The notes beneath the pieces were generated by a model that was given only the letters and a program-made list of their open reading frames with translations, was not told the DNA's origin and ran no database searches. From Pseudocolwellia sp. AS88 (GTDB lineage Bacteria > Pseudomonadota > Gammaproteobacteria > Enterobacterales > Alteromonadaceae), in NCBI RefSeq assembly GCF_030551755.1, contig NZ_JAUPEC010000026.1:1-64000 (forward strand): a stretch of DNA of 64,000 nt, in the 5' to 3' direction. Below, one piece after another: positions 26,432-36,665 of this stretch (within the stretch, counting starts at the first letter, position 1; each line of letters opens with the position of its first letter). The position numbers and the translations under genes are program-made.

Positions 26432-27268
26432 TTAAGCTACGTCTTTCTTCGTTTTATCACTTGTTTTGCTCGGAGCGATAGTCTCAACTTTACGTTGCTT
26501 TTCGTATAAGAAAGTCAGTACAGCAGAACGTAAATTGTTGTATTCAGGGTCTTTAGCCAGTGCCAATCTATCTCTTGGTCTAGGAAGATTTACATCAAGA
26601 ATTTCGCCAACTGTTGCAGCAGGTCCATTCGTCATCATGACAATACGGTCAGATAACAAAACAGCCTCATCAACATCATGAGTGATCATAATAACGGTGT
26701 TGTTTAACTCGTCTTGAATTTCCATCAATGAATCTTGCATATGTGCTCGCGTTAATGCATCTAGAGCACCAAAAGGTTCATCCATTAATAGCACTTCTGG
26801 TTGCATAGCTAATGCACGGGCGATACCTATACGTTGTTTCATACCACCCGATATCTCATCAGGTAATTTGTGAGCGGCATGATCCATATGTACTAAGTTT
26901 ATGTTGTGGTTAATCCAATCTTTCATTTCTTGCGCAGACATTTTGCCTTTAAACACTTCCTTTACAGCTAACTCAACATTCTGATAACAGGTTAGCCAAG
27001 GTAATAATGAATGATTTTGAAAAACAACTGCACGCTCTGGTCCTGGTTCAGTTACTTCTTTATTGTTAAGCAGAACGCCACCTTTAGTAGCTTGGTATAA
27101 ACCAGCTACTACATTTAGAACCGTTGATTTACCACAGCCTGAATGGCCGATAAGTGAAATAAACTCGCCCTTTTTTATTTGTAAATCTACATCTTTTAAC
27201 GCGGTAAAGTCGCCCTTTGGTGTTGGGAATACCATGTCAATTTTGCTTATGTTTAATAACGTAGTCAT
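26432..27268 (-). CDS. nrtD: nitrate/nitrite ABC transporter ATP-binding protein
   Basis: A single ABC domain: Walker A GHSGCGKST (41-49), Q-loop FQNHSLLPW (about 82-90), signature ISGGMKQR (about 138-145), Walker B LLMDEPFGALD (about 159-169), H-loop ITHDVDEA. Length (278 residues) and the LLPWLTCYQNV text match NrtD/TauB-type importers for nitrate, taurine and the like. The nrtA neighbour decides nitrate. It lacks the extra C-terminal binding domain of cyanobacterial NrtC. It works with the permease at 27353 and the binding protein at 28443. Confidence 0.9.
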   Translation of the reverse strand: MTTLLNISKIDMVFPTPKGDFTALKDVDLQIKKGEFISLIGHSGCGKSTVLNVVAGLYQATKGGVLLNNKEVTEPGPERAVVFQNHSLLPWLTCYQNVELAVKEVFKGKMSAQEMKDWINHNINLVHMDHAAHKLPDEISGGMKQRIGIARALAMQPEVLLMDEPFGALDALTRAHMQDSLMEIQDELNNTVIMITHDVDEAVLLSDRIVMMTNGPAATVGEILDVNLPRPRDRLALAKDPEYNNLRSAVLTFLYEKQRKVETIAPSKTSDKTKKDVA

Positions 27269-27352
27269 AATTTTTCTTCCTTATCGCACGCTATGTATAG
27301 CTGTGCGATCTGGTCAATGTATAATTTGTGATGATTTGTTTATAAATGTTGA

Positions 27353-28351
27353 TTAAAGCTTCGCGCTTTCTTTGTTCCAAGACACGTGATATTGAATTTT
27401 TTGCATGGTTCGGTCTAATAAAAAACCAATCAAACCAATAACAACAACCGCGGTCATAATTCTACTTAAAGAGTCTGAGCTACCGTTTTGAAATTCATCC
27501 CAAACAAACTTTCCTAAACCTGGATTCTGCGCCAACATTTCAGCGGCAATAAGTACCATCCAAGCAACACCTAAAGACATTCTCATACCTGTGAAAATTG
27601 ATGGAATGGCAGCTGGTATAACAATTTTTTGAATATGTTTTAATTTTGGTAAACGTAATACTTTACTTACGTTGTCCCAATCTTGGTTAATACTGGCAAC
27701 ACCAACTGAAGTATTAATAACCATTGGCCATATACAACAAAGAGTTACTGTAATTAGTGAGTTAACAAAAGATTTAGCAAAATAAGGATCATCCGATACA
27801 TACAGTGCACTCACAGCCATAGTTACTAAAGGTAACCAAGCTAATGGGGAAACAGGCTTAAACACTTGAATAATTGGATTAATTGCCATATTCAAATTCT
27901 TGCTTAATCCTATGGCTATACCTAAAGGTACAGCAATAAATGCAGCCAATATAAAACCACTCATCACGGTAATTAAACTGGTGAATATTTGATCTAAAAA
28001 CGTTTCCTTACCCGTGTATGAACGGATTTTGGCTTCATAGTTTGGATCTTGAGCAATTCGTTTGGCGTTTCGATCATCTTGTCTTTTATAAAAGGCATCA
28101 GCTTTTTCACGTTCTGCAACATGCTCTTGATAAAGGTTTACCATTTGCGTACCGACTTCTGCTGGTCCTGGAAATTTACCTAGCGATGTATTGATACTGC
28201 TAGCGGCAATAGTCCATAAAAAGAGAAAAATCAGCATACCAATTACAGGTAATAATACGGGCTTTGAAAAGTCACTAAAGCGCGTCACTTTCTTTGTTAT
28301 TACATTAAGTGCTGAGTTACTTGCTACAAATTTACTAATTAAGGTGTTCAC
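27353..28351 (-). CDS. nrtB: nitrate ABC transporter permease
   Basis: BPD-type permease with about six helices and the EAA cytoplasmic loop (around PAAIPSIFTGMRMSLGVAWMVLIAAEML). A hydrophilic insert of about 45 residues between helix 1 and helix 2 (REKADAFYKRQDDRNAKRI...) is characteristic of the proteobacterial nitrate transporter branch. The gene lies 91 bases after nrtA and 84 bases before nrtD. Confidence 0.9.
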   Translation of the reverse strand: MNTLISKFVASNSALNVITKKVTRFSDFSKPVLLPVIGMLIFLFLWTIAASSINTSLGKFPGPAEVGTQMVNLYQEHVAEREKADAFYKRQDDRNAKRIAQDPNYEAKIRSYTGKETFLDQIFTSLITVMSGFILAAFIAVPLGIAIGLSKNLNMAINPIIQVFKPVSPLAWLPLVTMAVSALYVSDDPYFAKSFVNSLITVTLCCIWPMVINTSVGVASINQDWDNVSKVLRLPKLKHIQKIVIPAAIPSIFTGMRMSLGVAWMVLIAAEMLAQNPGLGKFVWDEFQNGSSDSLSRIMTAVVVIGLIGFLLDRTMQKIQYHVSWNKESAKL

Positions 28352-28442
28352 TTTTATTTCCTTTGTATGTAGGCCATTTTACCGGCCTACATCATTCATC
28401 AATTAAGCTAAAAACGTGGCTAAAATGATAATTAATACCAAA

Positions 28443-29843
28443 TTAAATCTTATCGTCTGCTTTCAAACCAATTTTAAACTTGTTGATGTAAGCATTCGGT
28501 TGAGTACCGTCGTAAACTAAATCATCAATAAAGTGTGTTTGTGGTTTACGGAAACCTGTTTCAGTTTCAAAATCAGGGAATTCACTTGCACTAATTAGTT
28601 TGTCAGCAATTAAAGACTTTGCAGCAGCAATATAGATGTCAGGACGGTAAACTTTTTTAGCAATATCTTTGTACCAGCTATCAGGCTTACTATCGCTGAT
28701 TTGTCCCCAACGACGCATTTGTGTTAAATACCAAATAGCATCAGAGTAATAAGGGTAAGTTGCGTTATGACGGAAGAAAACGTTGAAGTCAGGTACAGCG
28801 CGTTTATCGCCTTTCTCGTATTCAAAAGTACCTGTCATTGAATTAGCAATAACATTGTAATCAGCACCTACGTAGTTAGATTGCGATAATATTTTTACAG
28901 CTTCAGGACGGTTAGCGTTGTTGTTGTCATCTAACCATTTAGCGGCACGAATTAAAGCACGTGTTAAACGTAAGGTAGTGTTTGGGTATTTTTCTGTGAA
29001 AGACTTAGATAAACCAAATACTTTTTCTGGATTGTCTTTCCATATTTCATAATCAGTAACAACTGGAACACCAATACCTTTAAATACAGCTTGTTGATTC
29101 CAAGGTTCACCTACACAATATCCGTAGATAGTTCCGGCTTCCATTGTCGCTGGCATTTGTGGTGGTGGCGTTACAGAAAGAAGTGCTTGTGCATCAATAG
29201 TTCCTGATGTATCACCTTTATGTGGTGCATAAAAGCCTGGGTGAATACCACCAGCGGCTAACCAATAACGTAACTCGTAGTTATGTGTAGATACAGGGAA
29301 TACCATACCCATTTTGAATGGCTTACCTTGATCAATATAGCTTTGTACAACAGGTTTTAAAGCATCTGCTTTTATTGGGTGTACTGGACGTCCATCTGCC
29401 ATTTTTGGAATGTTAGGCTTCATTTGTTCCCATATTGTATTTGATACAGTAATTGCATTACCGTTTAAGTCCATTGAAAACGGTGTAACAATTTCAGCTT
29501 TAGTGCCATAACCAATAGTTGCTGCAATAGGTTGGCCTGCTAACATATGCGCGCCATCTAAACGACCATCAATTACGCCATCAAGTAACACCTTCCAGTT
29601 AGCTTGTGCTTCAATCGTTACGTATAAGCCTTCATCTTCAAAATAGCCTTTCTCATAAGCGATAGCGATAGGCGCCATATCGGTTAATTTAATAAAACCA
29701 AACTTAAGCTCTTCTTTCTCTGCAAAGCCTATTTCTTCAGCTTGTACAGACATACTCGTTATCGCGCCAGTTAATAAACAACAACTCGTAACTATTACGC
29801 TACATAGTGTTTTGTTAAATTTCTTTAAGGGTTTAGCAAACAT
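28443..29843 (-). CDS. nrtA: nitrate-binding periplasmic protein (NrtA family)
   Basis: Signal peptide ending SVQAEE (about residue 37 from ATG 29843), then the NrtA/CmpA fold: [28 protein letters not shown] and [15 protein letters not shown]. The start is chosen at 29843, where GGAG precedes by six bases; a TTG four codons earlier lies inside the leader. It is the first gene of nrtA-nrtB-nrtD-porin. The leader directly before it carries an attenuator (29858-29941), so expression is controlled by transcription antitermination. A related cytoplasmic sensor (NasS) is not encoded in the window. Confidence 0.92.
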   Translation of the reverse strand: MFAKPLKKFNKTLCSVIVTSCCLLTGAITSMSVQAEEIGFAEKEELKFGFIKLTDMAPIAIAYEKGYFEDEGLYVTIEAQANWKVLLDGVIDGRLDGAHMLAGQPIAATIGYGTKAEIVTPFSMDLNGNAITVSNTIWEQMKPNIPKMADGRPVHPIKADALKPVVQSYIDQGKPFKMGMVFPVSTHNYELRYWLAAGGIHPGFYAPHKGDTSGTIDAQALLSVTPPPQMPATMEAGTIYGYCVGEPWNQQAVFKGIGVPVVTDYEIWKDNPEKVFGLSKSFTEKYPNTTLRLTRALIRAAKWLDDNNNANRPEAVKILSQSNYVGADYNVIANSMTGTFEYEKGDKRAVPDFNVFFRHNATYPYYSDAIWYLTQMRRWGQISDSKPDSWYKDIAKKVYRPDIYIAAAKSLIADKLISASEFPDFETETGFRKPQTHFIDDLVYDGTQPNAYINKFKIGLKADDKI

Positions 29844-29857
29844 ACTTTTCTCCAAAT

Positions 29858-29903
29858 AAAAAAGCCCACTACAACACCGGATAACAATTCAGTTGTAGTG
29901 GGC
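29858..29903 (-). terminator. leader terminator (attenuator) of nrtA
   Basis: Perfect 12-base stem GCCCACTACAAC/GTTGTAGTGGGC (29864-29875 and 29892-29903), 16-base loop, then six U residues on the minus-strand transcript. It ends 15 bases before the nrtA start codon, with the ribosome-binding site in between. Its upstream arm shares bases with hairpin P2 (29901-29912), so the two are mutually exclusive. Confidence 0.92.
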
Positions 29904-29941
29904 TACGATGCCAAACTAATAAATAACTACGCCGTTGCAGT
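29901..29941 (-). promoter_or_regulatory. two-hexaloop ANTAR-binding RNA motif
   Basis: In the minus-strand transcript, P1 is ACTGC-[AACGGC]-GTAGT (29941-29926) and P2 is GGC-[ATCGTA]-GCC (29912-29901). Both loops have six bases with A at position 1 and G at position 4, the known consensus for ANTAR antiterminator proteins. The stem of P2 overlaps the terminator arm, as in characterised nas and eut leaders. P2 is short (3 bp plus a possible further pair). Confidence 0.8.
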
Positions 29942-30218
29942 AACATTAGTTTAATGTGTGTAAGAGTTTTACTCTTAAGGTTTACTATTTCGCTTTTGTA
30001 ATAATAAACATGGTATTCTTTTTTACTTATTTTCTATGATAAAAATATAAATCTTCTAATCTTGTACACAGCCATTACTGTGCCAAGTTGCAAATAAATA
30101 TATTAATCAGCAACTTAATAACAAACCAAAGATTTCAAAATGTAACAACTTAAAAATTCTTGCACTTATATCGAACATGTAAACAATCATTTGGTGCGCT
30201 ACTGTTCATCTTGGTTAC

Positions 30219-30971
30219 TTATATTATTGCTGATAAGGACAGAATGTTTTTAGCAACATCTTCAACCTTCTGGCCATTGTCCATCGCCATTTTGCGCATG
30301 TTGTGATACGCCTCTTGCTCTGTGCAGTTTTTGTTTTTCATTAATAATAATTTGGCTTGTTCAACAGTGCGATGATGAAACAACTTGTTTTTAGTATTAC
30401 TCAATTCTTGCTTTAACTTTTGTTCTTCGTTGAAACGTGCAGAGGCTGTTTCTAAAATAGATTTTATCCGGGTGAAATCTGACACGCCTGCAATATAAGA
30501 AGTGACACCTGCTTTAATTAACGGTTGGATCAGATCTACGCCCTCCTGCTCAGAAAACATGACAATAGGTGTAGGTATGAAGTCTGAAATAGTTTGCAAG
30601 CTAATAAGCATCTTCTCATGAGGAAGTTCGATACCAATAAGAATGATATCTGGATTATGTTGTTCAATTTTTTTAATCAAAGAAGAGCTCTTTGAATTTT
30701 TATCTGCATCGTTAAATAAATTAACCAATCCATTATTATCTGATTTAAGTTTTACGGTTTGTTGAGTCTTATCTTTTTGATCGGATATTTCAATGCTACA
30801 AGATTTATCTACATATAAGCTTGCAACATCGAGCACACAACACACTTCATATTGAGCATCGTCAAGCACACTCATTATATTTTTATGTTTATAGTGTGTG
30901 TCTTCGATTAATAATATTTTGGGCTTACTTTTAGCATTACTTTGTGAAGAATGCTTTTTCACAGTGTTCAT
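30219..30971 (-). CDS. nasT: NasT-type ANTAR antiterminator (250 aa)
   Basis: An N-terminal receiver-like domain (PKILLIEDTHYKHKNIMSVLDDA, later NPDIILIGIELP and PTPIVMFSEQEG) and a C-terminal ANTAR domain over the last 60 residues (TVEQAKLLLMKNKNCTEQEAYHNMRKMAMDNGQKVEDVAKNI, with the conserved Ala and Met pattern). The acceptor Asp is replaced (LIGIELP), so phosphorylation is unlikely, as in NasT and AmiR. An insert of about 50 residues after position 50 (ISDQKDKTQQTVKLKSDNNG) makes it longer than usual NasT (about 190). The ATG at 30971 is preferred over the TTG at 30983. It sits just upstream of nrtA and its RNA target lies in that leader. Confidence 0.87.
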   Translation of the reverse strand: MNTVKKHSSQSNAKSKPKILLIEDTHYKHKNIMSVLDDAQYEVCCVLDVASLYVDKSCSIEISDQKDKTQQTVKLKSDNNGLVNLFNDADKNSKSSSLIKKIEQHNPDIILIGIELPHEKMLISLQTISDFIPTPIVMFSEQEGVDLIQPLIKAGVTSYIAGVSDFTRIKSILETASARFNEEQKLKQELSNTKNKLFHHRTVEQAKLLLMKNKNCTEQEAYHNMRKMAMDNGQKVEDVAKNILSLSAII

Positions 30972-30983
30972 ATCAATTCTCAA

Positions 30984-31326
30984 TAGTAATAAAAGAATTT
31001 TGTTTACTAAACACTATTCAAAAATTAGACCAACACTAGAAGCATAAATATTTATTAAATATCAGCAACTTAAATTATTACTAAAAACGAGTTAAAAATG
31101 TATGTGCTGAAATGATGCAACCTTGCGCTAATGTGGGATTTTACGAAGTTTTACGTAGGTAAGATATATTATTCAGTTTACCGCTTATATAACTAGCATA
31201 TAGAATAATTAAAGGCTGTAGCCCATTGAATGTTTTAAGAAGTTTGAAGATATAAATATCACTAAAAAAGCCACTTAATATAACAAGATTGGCGGATTAA
31301 AAATGGCTTAAATCTACAAGGTAGAC
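30984..31326. other. gene-free promoter region
   Basis: AT-rich sequence upstream of the ANTAR regulator. No reading frame, repeat or recognised operator was found. Confidence 0.5.
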
Positions 31327-31653
31327 TTAGGTTAAATAAGTAATTAATTTATCCGCAATGATTTTAGCGTTTAAACTGCTCAGTGCAATTTGTTCCACTA
31401 AGTTAATTTGGTCTTGTGCTATGTTACCTAAACCAATGCCAACGGTTGATGTATCGCTATCTAATAAAATGAAAATTAAACGATTTTTACTTACTATTGC
31501 ATCTACTGTAACAGCGTCTGCATTGATGCCCTTCTTTCTCAATACTTTATCCATTAACCCTACTGAAGTGCTAATGCTTGGGGATTTTTCAATAAATATA
31601 TCGTTTGCTTCTACAGTAAGTTCATAAAGCTTTTGGGTATTTTCTTTCATCAT
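31327..31653 (-). CDS. small uncharacterised protein (108 aa)
   Basis: A soluble, mixed alpha/beta protein with no signal peptide. Text such as KNRLIFILLDSDTSTVGIGLGN and a helical end suggests a compact single domain. It is not recognised. The ribosome-binding site is weak. It lies 42 bases after the ABC ATPase gene on the same strand and may be read with it. Confidence 0.6.
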   Translation of the reverse strand: MMKENTQKLYELTVEANDIFIEKSPSISTSVGLMDKVLRKKGINADAVTVDAIVSKNRLIFILLDSDTSTVGIGLGNIAQDQINLVEQIALSSLNAKIIADKLITYLT

Positions 31654-31695
31654 GTTTAATATGCCAAATTCGTTATTTAAGGTTTAACTCATCGG

Positions 31696-32595
31696 TTAGA
31701 AAAGTTGGTTTTCTAAAGTTTTACCTTTAACAAGCTGCGAATAAGTCCAGTTATTCTTATAACATAAGGTTAAAAAGGTAATATCTAAAGGTGCTGAATT
31801 CTCTATGACTTTATAACTAATAAGATATTCTTTACCTTGTAGTAATGACACATTTTGTACGCCAGGTATATTTGATATTTCTTGCACAAAATTATCTGAA
31901 TGTTGTTTCATACGTAGAGTTAAATACTGTAAGTCGTCATCACTTGTTTGTACTTGATGATTTTGTAACTTACCGTTTTCTAAATATAAAACTTGATCAC
32001 ATAAGCGCTCAAGCTCGCTTAAATCATGAGAGCTAAGCACAAAGGTAATATCGCCAGACAAATTAGAAATAATTTCTCGAATATCTTTAGCGTGTTTAGG
32101 ATCAAGCCCTGCTGTGGCTTCGTCTAATATAATAAGTTGTGGAGATCCCATTAACGACTGAGCTATAGATGCACGCTTACGCATACCATGTGATAACTCT
32201 AACGGTTTAACTTTATAACTATCAGCAAGCCCCACCAAACTTAAAACGCGATGGGCTTCTATAATACTTTGTTTACTTGTAAAGCCTTGCAACTGAGCAT
32301 AAAACTGAAGCTGCTTCTCAATTGAATATTTTGGATCTAATTGAGCATCTTGAGGTAATGCACTGAAGTGATTTTTTACCGCAGCAGTACTTGGGTTTTC
32401 ACCGAGTATAGAAACACTGCCACTGTTATATGGAATGTAACCACATAAGATACTAAACAGTGTGGTTTTACCTGCACCATTGGGCCCAACTAAAGCAACA
32501 GGTTCACCCTTTACAACTTCAAAGTTAATATCCTTTAAAACCTGTTTACTACCAAAGCTTTTATTCAGATTATCTACTTTAATTAATGAACTCAT
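31696..32595 (-). CDS. ABC-2 type exporter ATP-binding protein (299 aa)
   Basis: Walker A GPNGAGKTT (about 37-45), signature LSHGMRKRA (about 139-147), Walker B LIILDEATAGLDP (about 155-167), H-loop LSSHDLSE. The 80-residue tail after the ATPase is typical of NosF/CcmA-type ATPases. Its start overlaps the stop of the permease gene by four bases. Substrate unknown. Confidence 0.88.
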   Translation of the reverse strand: MSSLIKVDNLNKSFGSKQVLKDINFEVVKGEPVALVGPNGAGKTTLFSILCGYIPYNSGSVSILGENPSTAAVKNHFSALPQDAQLDPKYSIEKQLQFYAQLQGFTSKQSIIEAHRVLSLVGLADSYKVKPLELSHGMRKRASIAQSLMGSPQLIILDEATAGLDPKHAKDIREIISNLSGDITFVLSSHDLSELERLCDQVLYLENGKLQNHQVQTSDDDLQYLTLRMKQHSDNFVQEISNIPGVQNVSLLQGKEYLISYKVIENSAPLDITFLTLCYKNNWTYSQLVKGKTLENQLF

Positions 32596-33413
32596 AATGA
32601 AGCCCTTTTAAAAACAAATTGTGCCAAAAGCAGATAACCTAAGCTTTGAAGAAGAGGAATTCCATAACTAGTAAAAGCACTACTTTGGAAGCCAATAATA
32701 TTTTCAATCTGACCTCCAGGGAAAACATAAAATAAGAAAGACACATCAAATACAAAGTTATTCAATAAACTAATAACTATGCCTAAACCTATATATATTA
32801 ATGAATACGCGATCAACGACATTTTAGCCGAGCTAACAAATACATTAATAAGCGACATACTGGCGATAAATGGCAAACTAATCGCAATAAGTTTTAACAG
32901 AATAACAAATGACAAGCCCATTGAAGCAATAGAAACGTCTTGTTGATTAAAAGCTGAGAATAACAAGCTAGCAATTAAAGTAACTAAAACTAAAATTGAG
33001 ATAATGAGTAACTGACCTAAAAATCGACCGTAAAGTAATTCGGTTCGACTTGTTCTTAATAATATAAAGCGTAATGTACCTCGTTCTCTGTCTGAACAAG
33101 TTTGATCACAAGTAAACATTAGAGCAAAGAAAGGTAAAATGTAGGCTGAAACTATCCAGTAGATAGTTAACTCGGGGAGTTCCCATTCTAATAAAGCAGA
33201 TAAATTAAGTTGTCCGAAAGCCTGTTTGGCAATACTTTTGAAAGTTTCTGTTGATATAAAATCACTGGCTGAACCAATAATATAATAGAAAATCAAAAAC
33301 CAAATAAGAGAAAAACTAGAAAGAACAACCAAACCGCGTTTAGAAGCAAAAAGCCGAGCTAATTCAAAGGCTGTGATAGCCCAGATACGGGAAATATTAA
33401 AATGAGAAGACAT
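32592..33413 (-). CDS. ABC-2 type permease (273 aa)
   Basis: About six hydrophobic helices, with the cytoplasmic motif SDRERGTLRFILLRTSRTELLYGRFLGQ between helices 2 and 3, as in NosY-like exporters. It is transcribed first, then the ATPase. There are no nos genes nearby, so the exported substrate cannot be named. Confidence 0.85.
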   Translation of the reverse strand: MSSHFNISRIWAITAFELARLFASKRGLVVLSSFSLIWFLIFYYIIGSASDFISTETFKSIAKQAFGQLNLSALLEWELPELTIYWIVSAYILPFFALMFTCDQTCSDRERGTLRFILLRTSRTELLYGRFLGQLLIISILVLVTLIASLLFSAFNQQDVSIASMGLSFVILLKLIAISLPFIASMSLINVFVSSAKMSLIAYSLIYIGLGIVISLLNNFVFDVSFLFYVFPGGQIENIIGFQSSAFTSYGIPLLQSLGYLLLAQFVFKRASL

Positions 33414-33485
33414 CCAAACCCTTAGTTAATCTATTAGATTTGGATGTTAACATATAGATTATTAAAACGTTACTATATCAGACGG

Positions 33486-34166
33486 TTAAAGACCAAGTTC
33501 AGCCATAAAGTCATCATCGGCATTATCAGTTAAGGTTTGAGTTTTATCTTTTGTATTTTTTTCACTTTGAGAAGAAGCAATAATGTCGTCAGGATCAAAC
33601 TCGTCTTCTAATTCAAAGTCATGTAATTTAATAAACTCTGTTTTGTCCATAGCAAGTTCAAGGTAAAAGATATTGTTTTCTGAAGTACTAAAACTCACTC
33701 GTCGAGCTTGAGGTCTTTCCATTACAGTATCAATAGATATATTAACTGACTTGCTTATCACCAACATCTTTGGCTGACTTTGGGTAATATTCGTTTGTAA
33801 TTCGTTCTTAATTTTATGGGTAAAACCACCAACACATTGGTTCATTAATTCGCCCAAAACATTGGCAACATCATCAGCCATATAAGATTGAGAAATTTCA
33901 GATTCAGGCATTCCCATATTCTTCATGTAATCTCGGTATATCTCAATAGCCGCATCAGAAGTAAAATTATTAACAACAATTCCATTAAAGCCGCCATCAA
34001 ATAAAACAAAGCAAGCGACATCTGGTTTCAAACAAGTACGAGTAATTTTTTGTACCATAGCCGAATAAGTAACTTTACTACCAGTTGCCTTTGATAGAAT
34101 TTCTGAAACAGATTTACAAAGGGTGATTAAGATATCTTCAGTAGTAACTATTTTGTTTTTTCTCAC
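33486..34166 (-). CDS. DUF3334 family protein, CheX-like fold (226 aa)
   Basis: The opening (KNKIVTTEDILITLCKSVSEILSKATGSKVTYSAMVQKI) and the centre (DVACFVLFDGGFNGIVVNNFT, ADDVANVLGELMNQCVGG) match a DUF3334 protein conserved in Vibrio, Shewanella and relatives. The ELMNQ pattern recalls CheX/CheC-type phosphatases. The last 40 residues are acidic and disordered. The function is not established. It stands alone. Confidence 0.75.
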   Translation of the reverse strand: MRKNKIVTTEDILITLCKSVSEILSKATGSKVTYSAMVQKITRTCLKPDVACFVLFDGGFNGIVVNNFTSDAAIEIYRDYMKNMGMPESEISQSYMADDVANVLGELMNQCVGGFTHKIKNELQTNITQSQPKMLVISKSVNISIDTVMERPQARRVSFSTSENNIFYLELAMDKTEFIKLHDFELEDEFDPDDIIASSQSEKNTKDKTQTLTDNADDDFMAELGL

Positions 34167-34355
34167 TTTAATATGACTCTGTTGAATATAACTACTTAAA
34201 CTATAACAGCTAATTGAGATTTTTATGAAAAATCGTATAAAACAACAACATTTTTTTTAAAATTATAGATAAACCTAGCCTGTAGTTAAGTTTTCAGGCT
34301 TAATTTAACCTTAAACTTAATGTTATTTATATTAGTTAGGGAAAAGAACGCAAAA

Positions 34356-34384
34356 AAAAGCATTAATCTATGATTAATGCTTTT
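34356..34384. terminator. intrinsic terminator after the DUF2959 gene
   Basis: Perfect 13-base stem AAAAGCATTAATC/GATTAATGCTTTT with a three-base loop. A- and T-runs on both sides make it bidirectional. Confidence 0.85.
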
Positions 34385-34424
34385 AGGATCCGCTAAGATA
34401 ATTTAACAAATAAATGGGTATTGA

Positions 34425-35075
34425 TTAATTTTCTTGTAATAAATCAATAAACTTCTGAGACTGACTAATAGACTTACTCATTTCATCAACCAATACGGCA
34501 ACATCTTTTTGCAAGGTTTTGTATTCGCCTTGCAATGCACCAATCGCACGAGCATTTAAATTATGCTTTAAATATAACGTGTTATCTTTAAGTGTCGCTA
34601 ATACAGGATCCATTTTGCTTTTTGCTTTATACATAGACTTAATTAGCGTGTTGTATTGGCGTTGTGTGCTATTGAGCTTAGACTGACTTTGTCTTTTCAA
34701 ACTTGCACTACTGTACTGTTCAATCTCAGTTTGCCATTCTTCAAACAAAGCTTCCGAAACACTTTCGATCGACTCGATTTTACCCGTTACTTGATCAGCA
34801 GCAGCTTTACTTGCTTCATATTGCTCTTCTGTAATTTCATATTGCTCAGCTAAATCGCCACCTTCGAATTCAATAAGCGAACTAAGTTGTTCAAGCGCTG
34901 ATTTGAATTGCTCTTGAGCTTCTTCTTGAGCTGTTTGTGCACCTTCAACTCTATCTAACATAATGTCACGTTTATGTACGCCAACTTTTTCCATTGCTGA
35001 ATAATATGCCGACTGACATGCCGATAAGCTTATTAATACAAAGACTAAAGCTATATTTTTATATAGGGTTTTCAT
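34425..35075 (-). CDS. DUF2959 lipoprotein (216 aa)
   Basis: Lipoprotein signal LISLSACQSAYY (Cys20), then an all-helical, Glu/Gln-rich body predicted as coiled coil. The text YYSAMEKVGVHKRDIMLDRVEGA is a hallmark of the DUF2959 family in marine gammaproteobacteria. It is a likely periplasmic protein of unknown role. Confidence 0.85.
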   Translation of the reverse strand: MKTLYKNIALVFVLISLSACQSAYYSAMEKVGVHKRDIMLDRVEGAQTAQEEAQEQFKSALEQLSSLIEFEGGDLAEQYEITEEQYEASKAAADQVTGKIESIESVSEALFEEWQTEIEQYSSASLKRQSQSKLNSTQRQYNTLIKSMYKAKSKMDPVLATLKDNTLYLKHNLNARAIGALQGEYKTLQKDVAVLVDEMSKSISQSQKFIDLLQEN

Positions 35076-35273
35076 GAAAGCCGCCTAATTCTTGTTGTTT
35101 TTAGTGATTTAATTTAAATAAGTAATGGAGAAACAAATTAAAAAATTAATAGTTAAACCAATTAGATTTATCAATTATAACTTTATTTATGTCATTGTGT
35201 TAATTTTTTGTAAAAAACTATTGTTTCGCTATATTAAATTAATCAGATTCAATGCATTAACAATACTTCGGTT

Positions 35274-36665
35274 CTATTCTGTTTTGGTAGATTCAGTACC
35301 CGACTCGATTGTTTCGATTGTTTCAATATTAATAATTTTTGAACGATTCATGGTTATTTTAATACGTTGCATATAACGCTCTTTGTTATTCTTCTGCACT
35401 AACACCATGTTTAGCTGGTAACGTTTTTCAACACCTTCACTACTAATTTTGTTGCCATCTAAGGTATAAAGTCGCCCTTCACCACGCCTAAGATAACGAA
35501 CAAAAGGGGTTAAATTAAAATTTATCTGATTCTGTATCTCTTCATATCCAGGTAAAAAGTTTTTAACGGTAACTTTAGAGTCACATCTAAAATGCAGTAA
35601 ATGCGCAGCTAATTTATTTTGATGCCTACGTTTTTGAAAAAGCTCATCAACTTCTTTAGGAAGGTCTTTGTTTCTCATGTATTCAAGCCAAACCGTTTGA
35701 AAAGAAACTCGACTTTTAGTTAAGCTGTTTAAGAAAGTATGTCTCCATTTAGGCCTGCCTCTTTGAATTCGCCGCCAAATAACTCGAGTTAACTCATCTT
35801 TGAACGTTTCACGAACTCCATAGATAAAACCTAAAAAGGCGATTAATACAACCGTAACTTCTGTAAAAGCAGTACGTGCATTAAGTACAATATACATTAC
35901 AAAGGCCATAATAATAGCGGTAATAGCACCTCTTACAAAACGCTTTAAATTAACATTTAGGTGGGTAGTTTTTTTAGAAAATACAACACCGTATTCCCCT
36001 AACCTTTGCAGTAACTGCATTTTATTGGTGATTCTGTTCGGGTCTTCTAGTGTGACTGCAGAGTTGTATTTCTTCTCAATTCGATAAGCAGACTCAGCCC
36101 TACATAAATCGAGCAATCTATTTTTGTGTTCAGTGAACTCGCTAGATTTTGGGCCTTTAGATAAAATATTTAAGAAAGCCTGTTCTGTTTTCCAACTTAA
36201 AAAGTTATCTATATTTTCAAAATAAGAGCTGAGTTTTTTATCTGGCGGTGTGTAACGTCTTAACTTCTTCAATAAGCCTTCAGTCTGCTCAGCAATTTCT
36301 ATCGCTTTTTCGTAGTATTCTTCTACATCTTTAATTTTGATGGTTTGCTTTACGTCGGTTTCTAACGCCATACGTAATTGATAAGAGAAAAGGTTTAAGT
36401 TAGTGCGATAATCACTTTGCTCACCTTTTTGTTGGCTGACAAAACGACTTCTAACTAAAGGTAAATGTAAGTTTTCGGAATAATAAGCGCTACTAAAAGA
36501 AATACTGCTGTAAAAGAAGTTTTCTTCTGATAACGTACTTGAACTTATCCCCATTTCTTCTGGGATCGAAATATATAAATCTAACTGCTGAAACTCTTGA
36601 GGCAGAAGTCTGTAGCTAGTTTTTATGGAAAGGTTTTCATCTTGTGATAGCTTGATTTTTTGCAA
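35274..36665 (-). CDS. uncharacterised two-helix membrane protein (463 aa)
   Basis: A large soluble N-terminal region (1-240) is followed by two adjacent hydrophobic helices (about 249-290, AITAIIMAFVMYIVLNA and VTVVLIAFLGFIYGVRE), then a basic C-terminal region. No family is recognised. Both termini are probably cytoplasmic. It is monocistronic; upstream lies a gene-poor stretch. Confidence 0.75.
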   Translation of the reverse strand: MQKIKLSQDENLSIKTSYRLLPQEFQQLDLYISIPEEMGISSSTLSEENFFYSSISFSSAYYSENLHLPLVRSRFVSQQKGEQSDYRTNLNLFSYQLRMALETDVKQTIKIKDVEEYYEKAIEIAEQTEGLLKKLRRYTPPDKKLSSYFENIDNFLSWKTEQAFLNILSKGPKSSEFTEHKNRLLDLCRAESAYRIEKKYNSAVTLEDPNRITNKMQLLQRLGEYGVVFSKKTTHLNVNLKRFVRGAITAIIMAFVMYIVLNARTAFTEVTVVLIAFLGFIYGVRETFKDELTRVIWRRIQRGRPKWRHTFLNSLTKSRVSFQTVWLEYMRNKDLPKEVDELFQKRRHQNKLAAHLLHFRCDSKVTVKNFLPGYEEIQNQINFNLTPFVRYLRRGEGRLYTLDGNKISSEGVEKRYQLNMVLVQKNNKERYMQRIKITMNRSKIINIETIETIESGTESTKTE

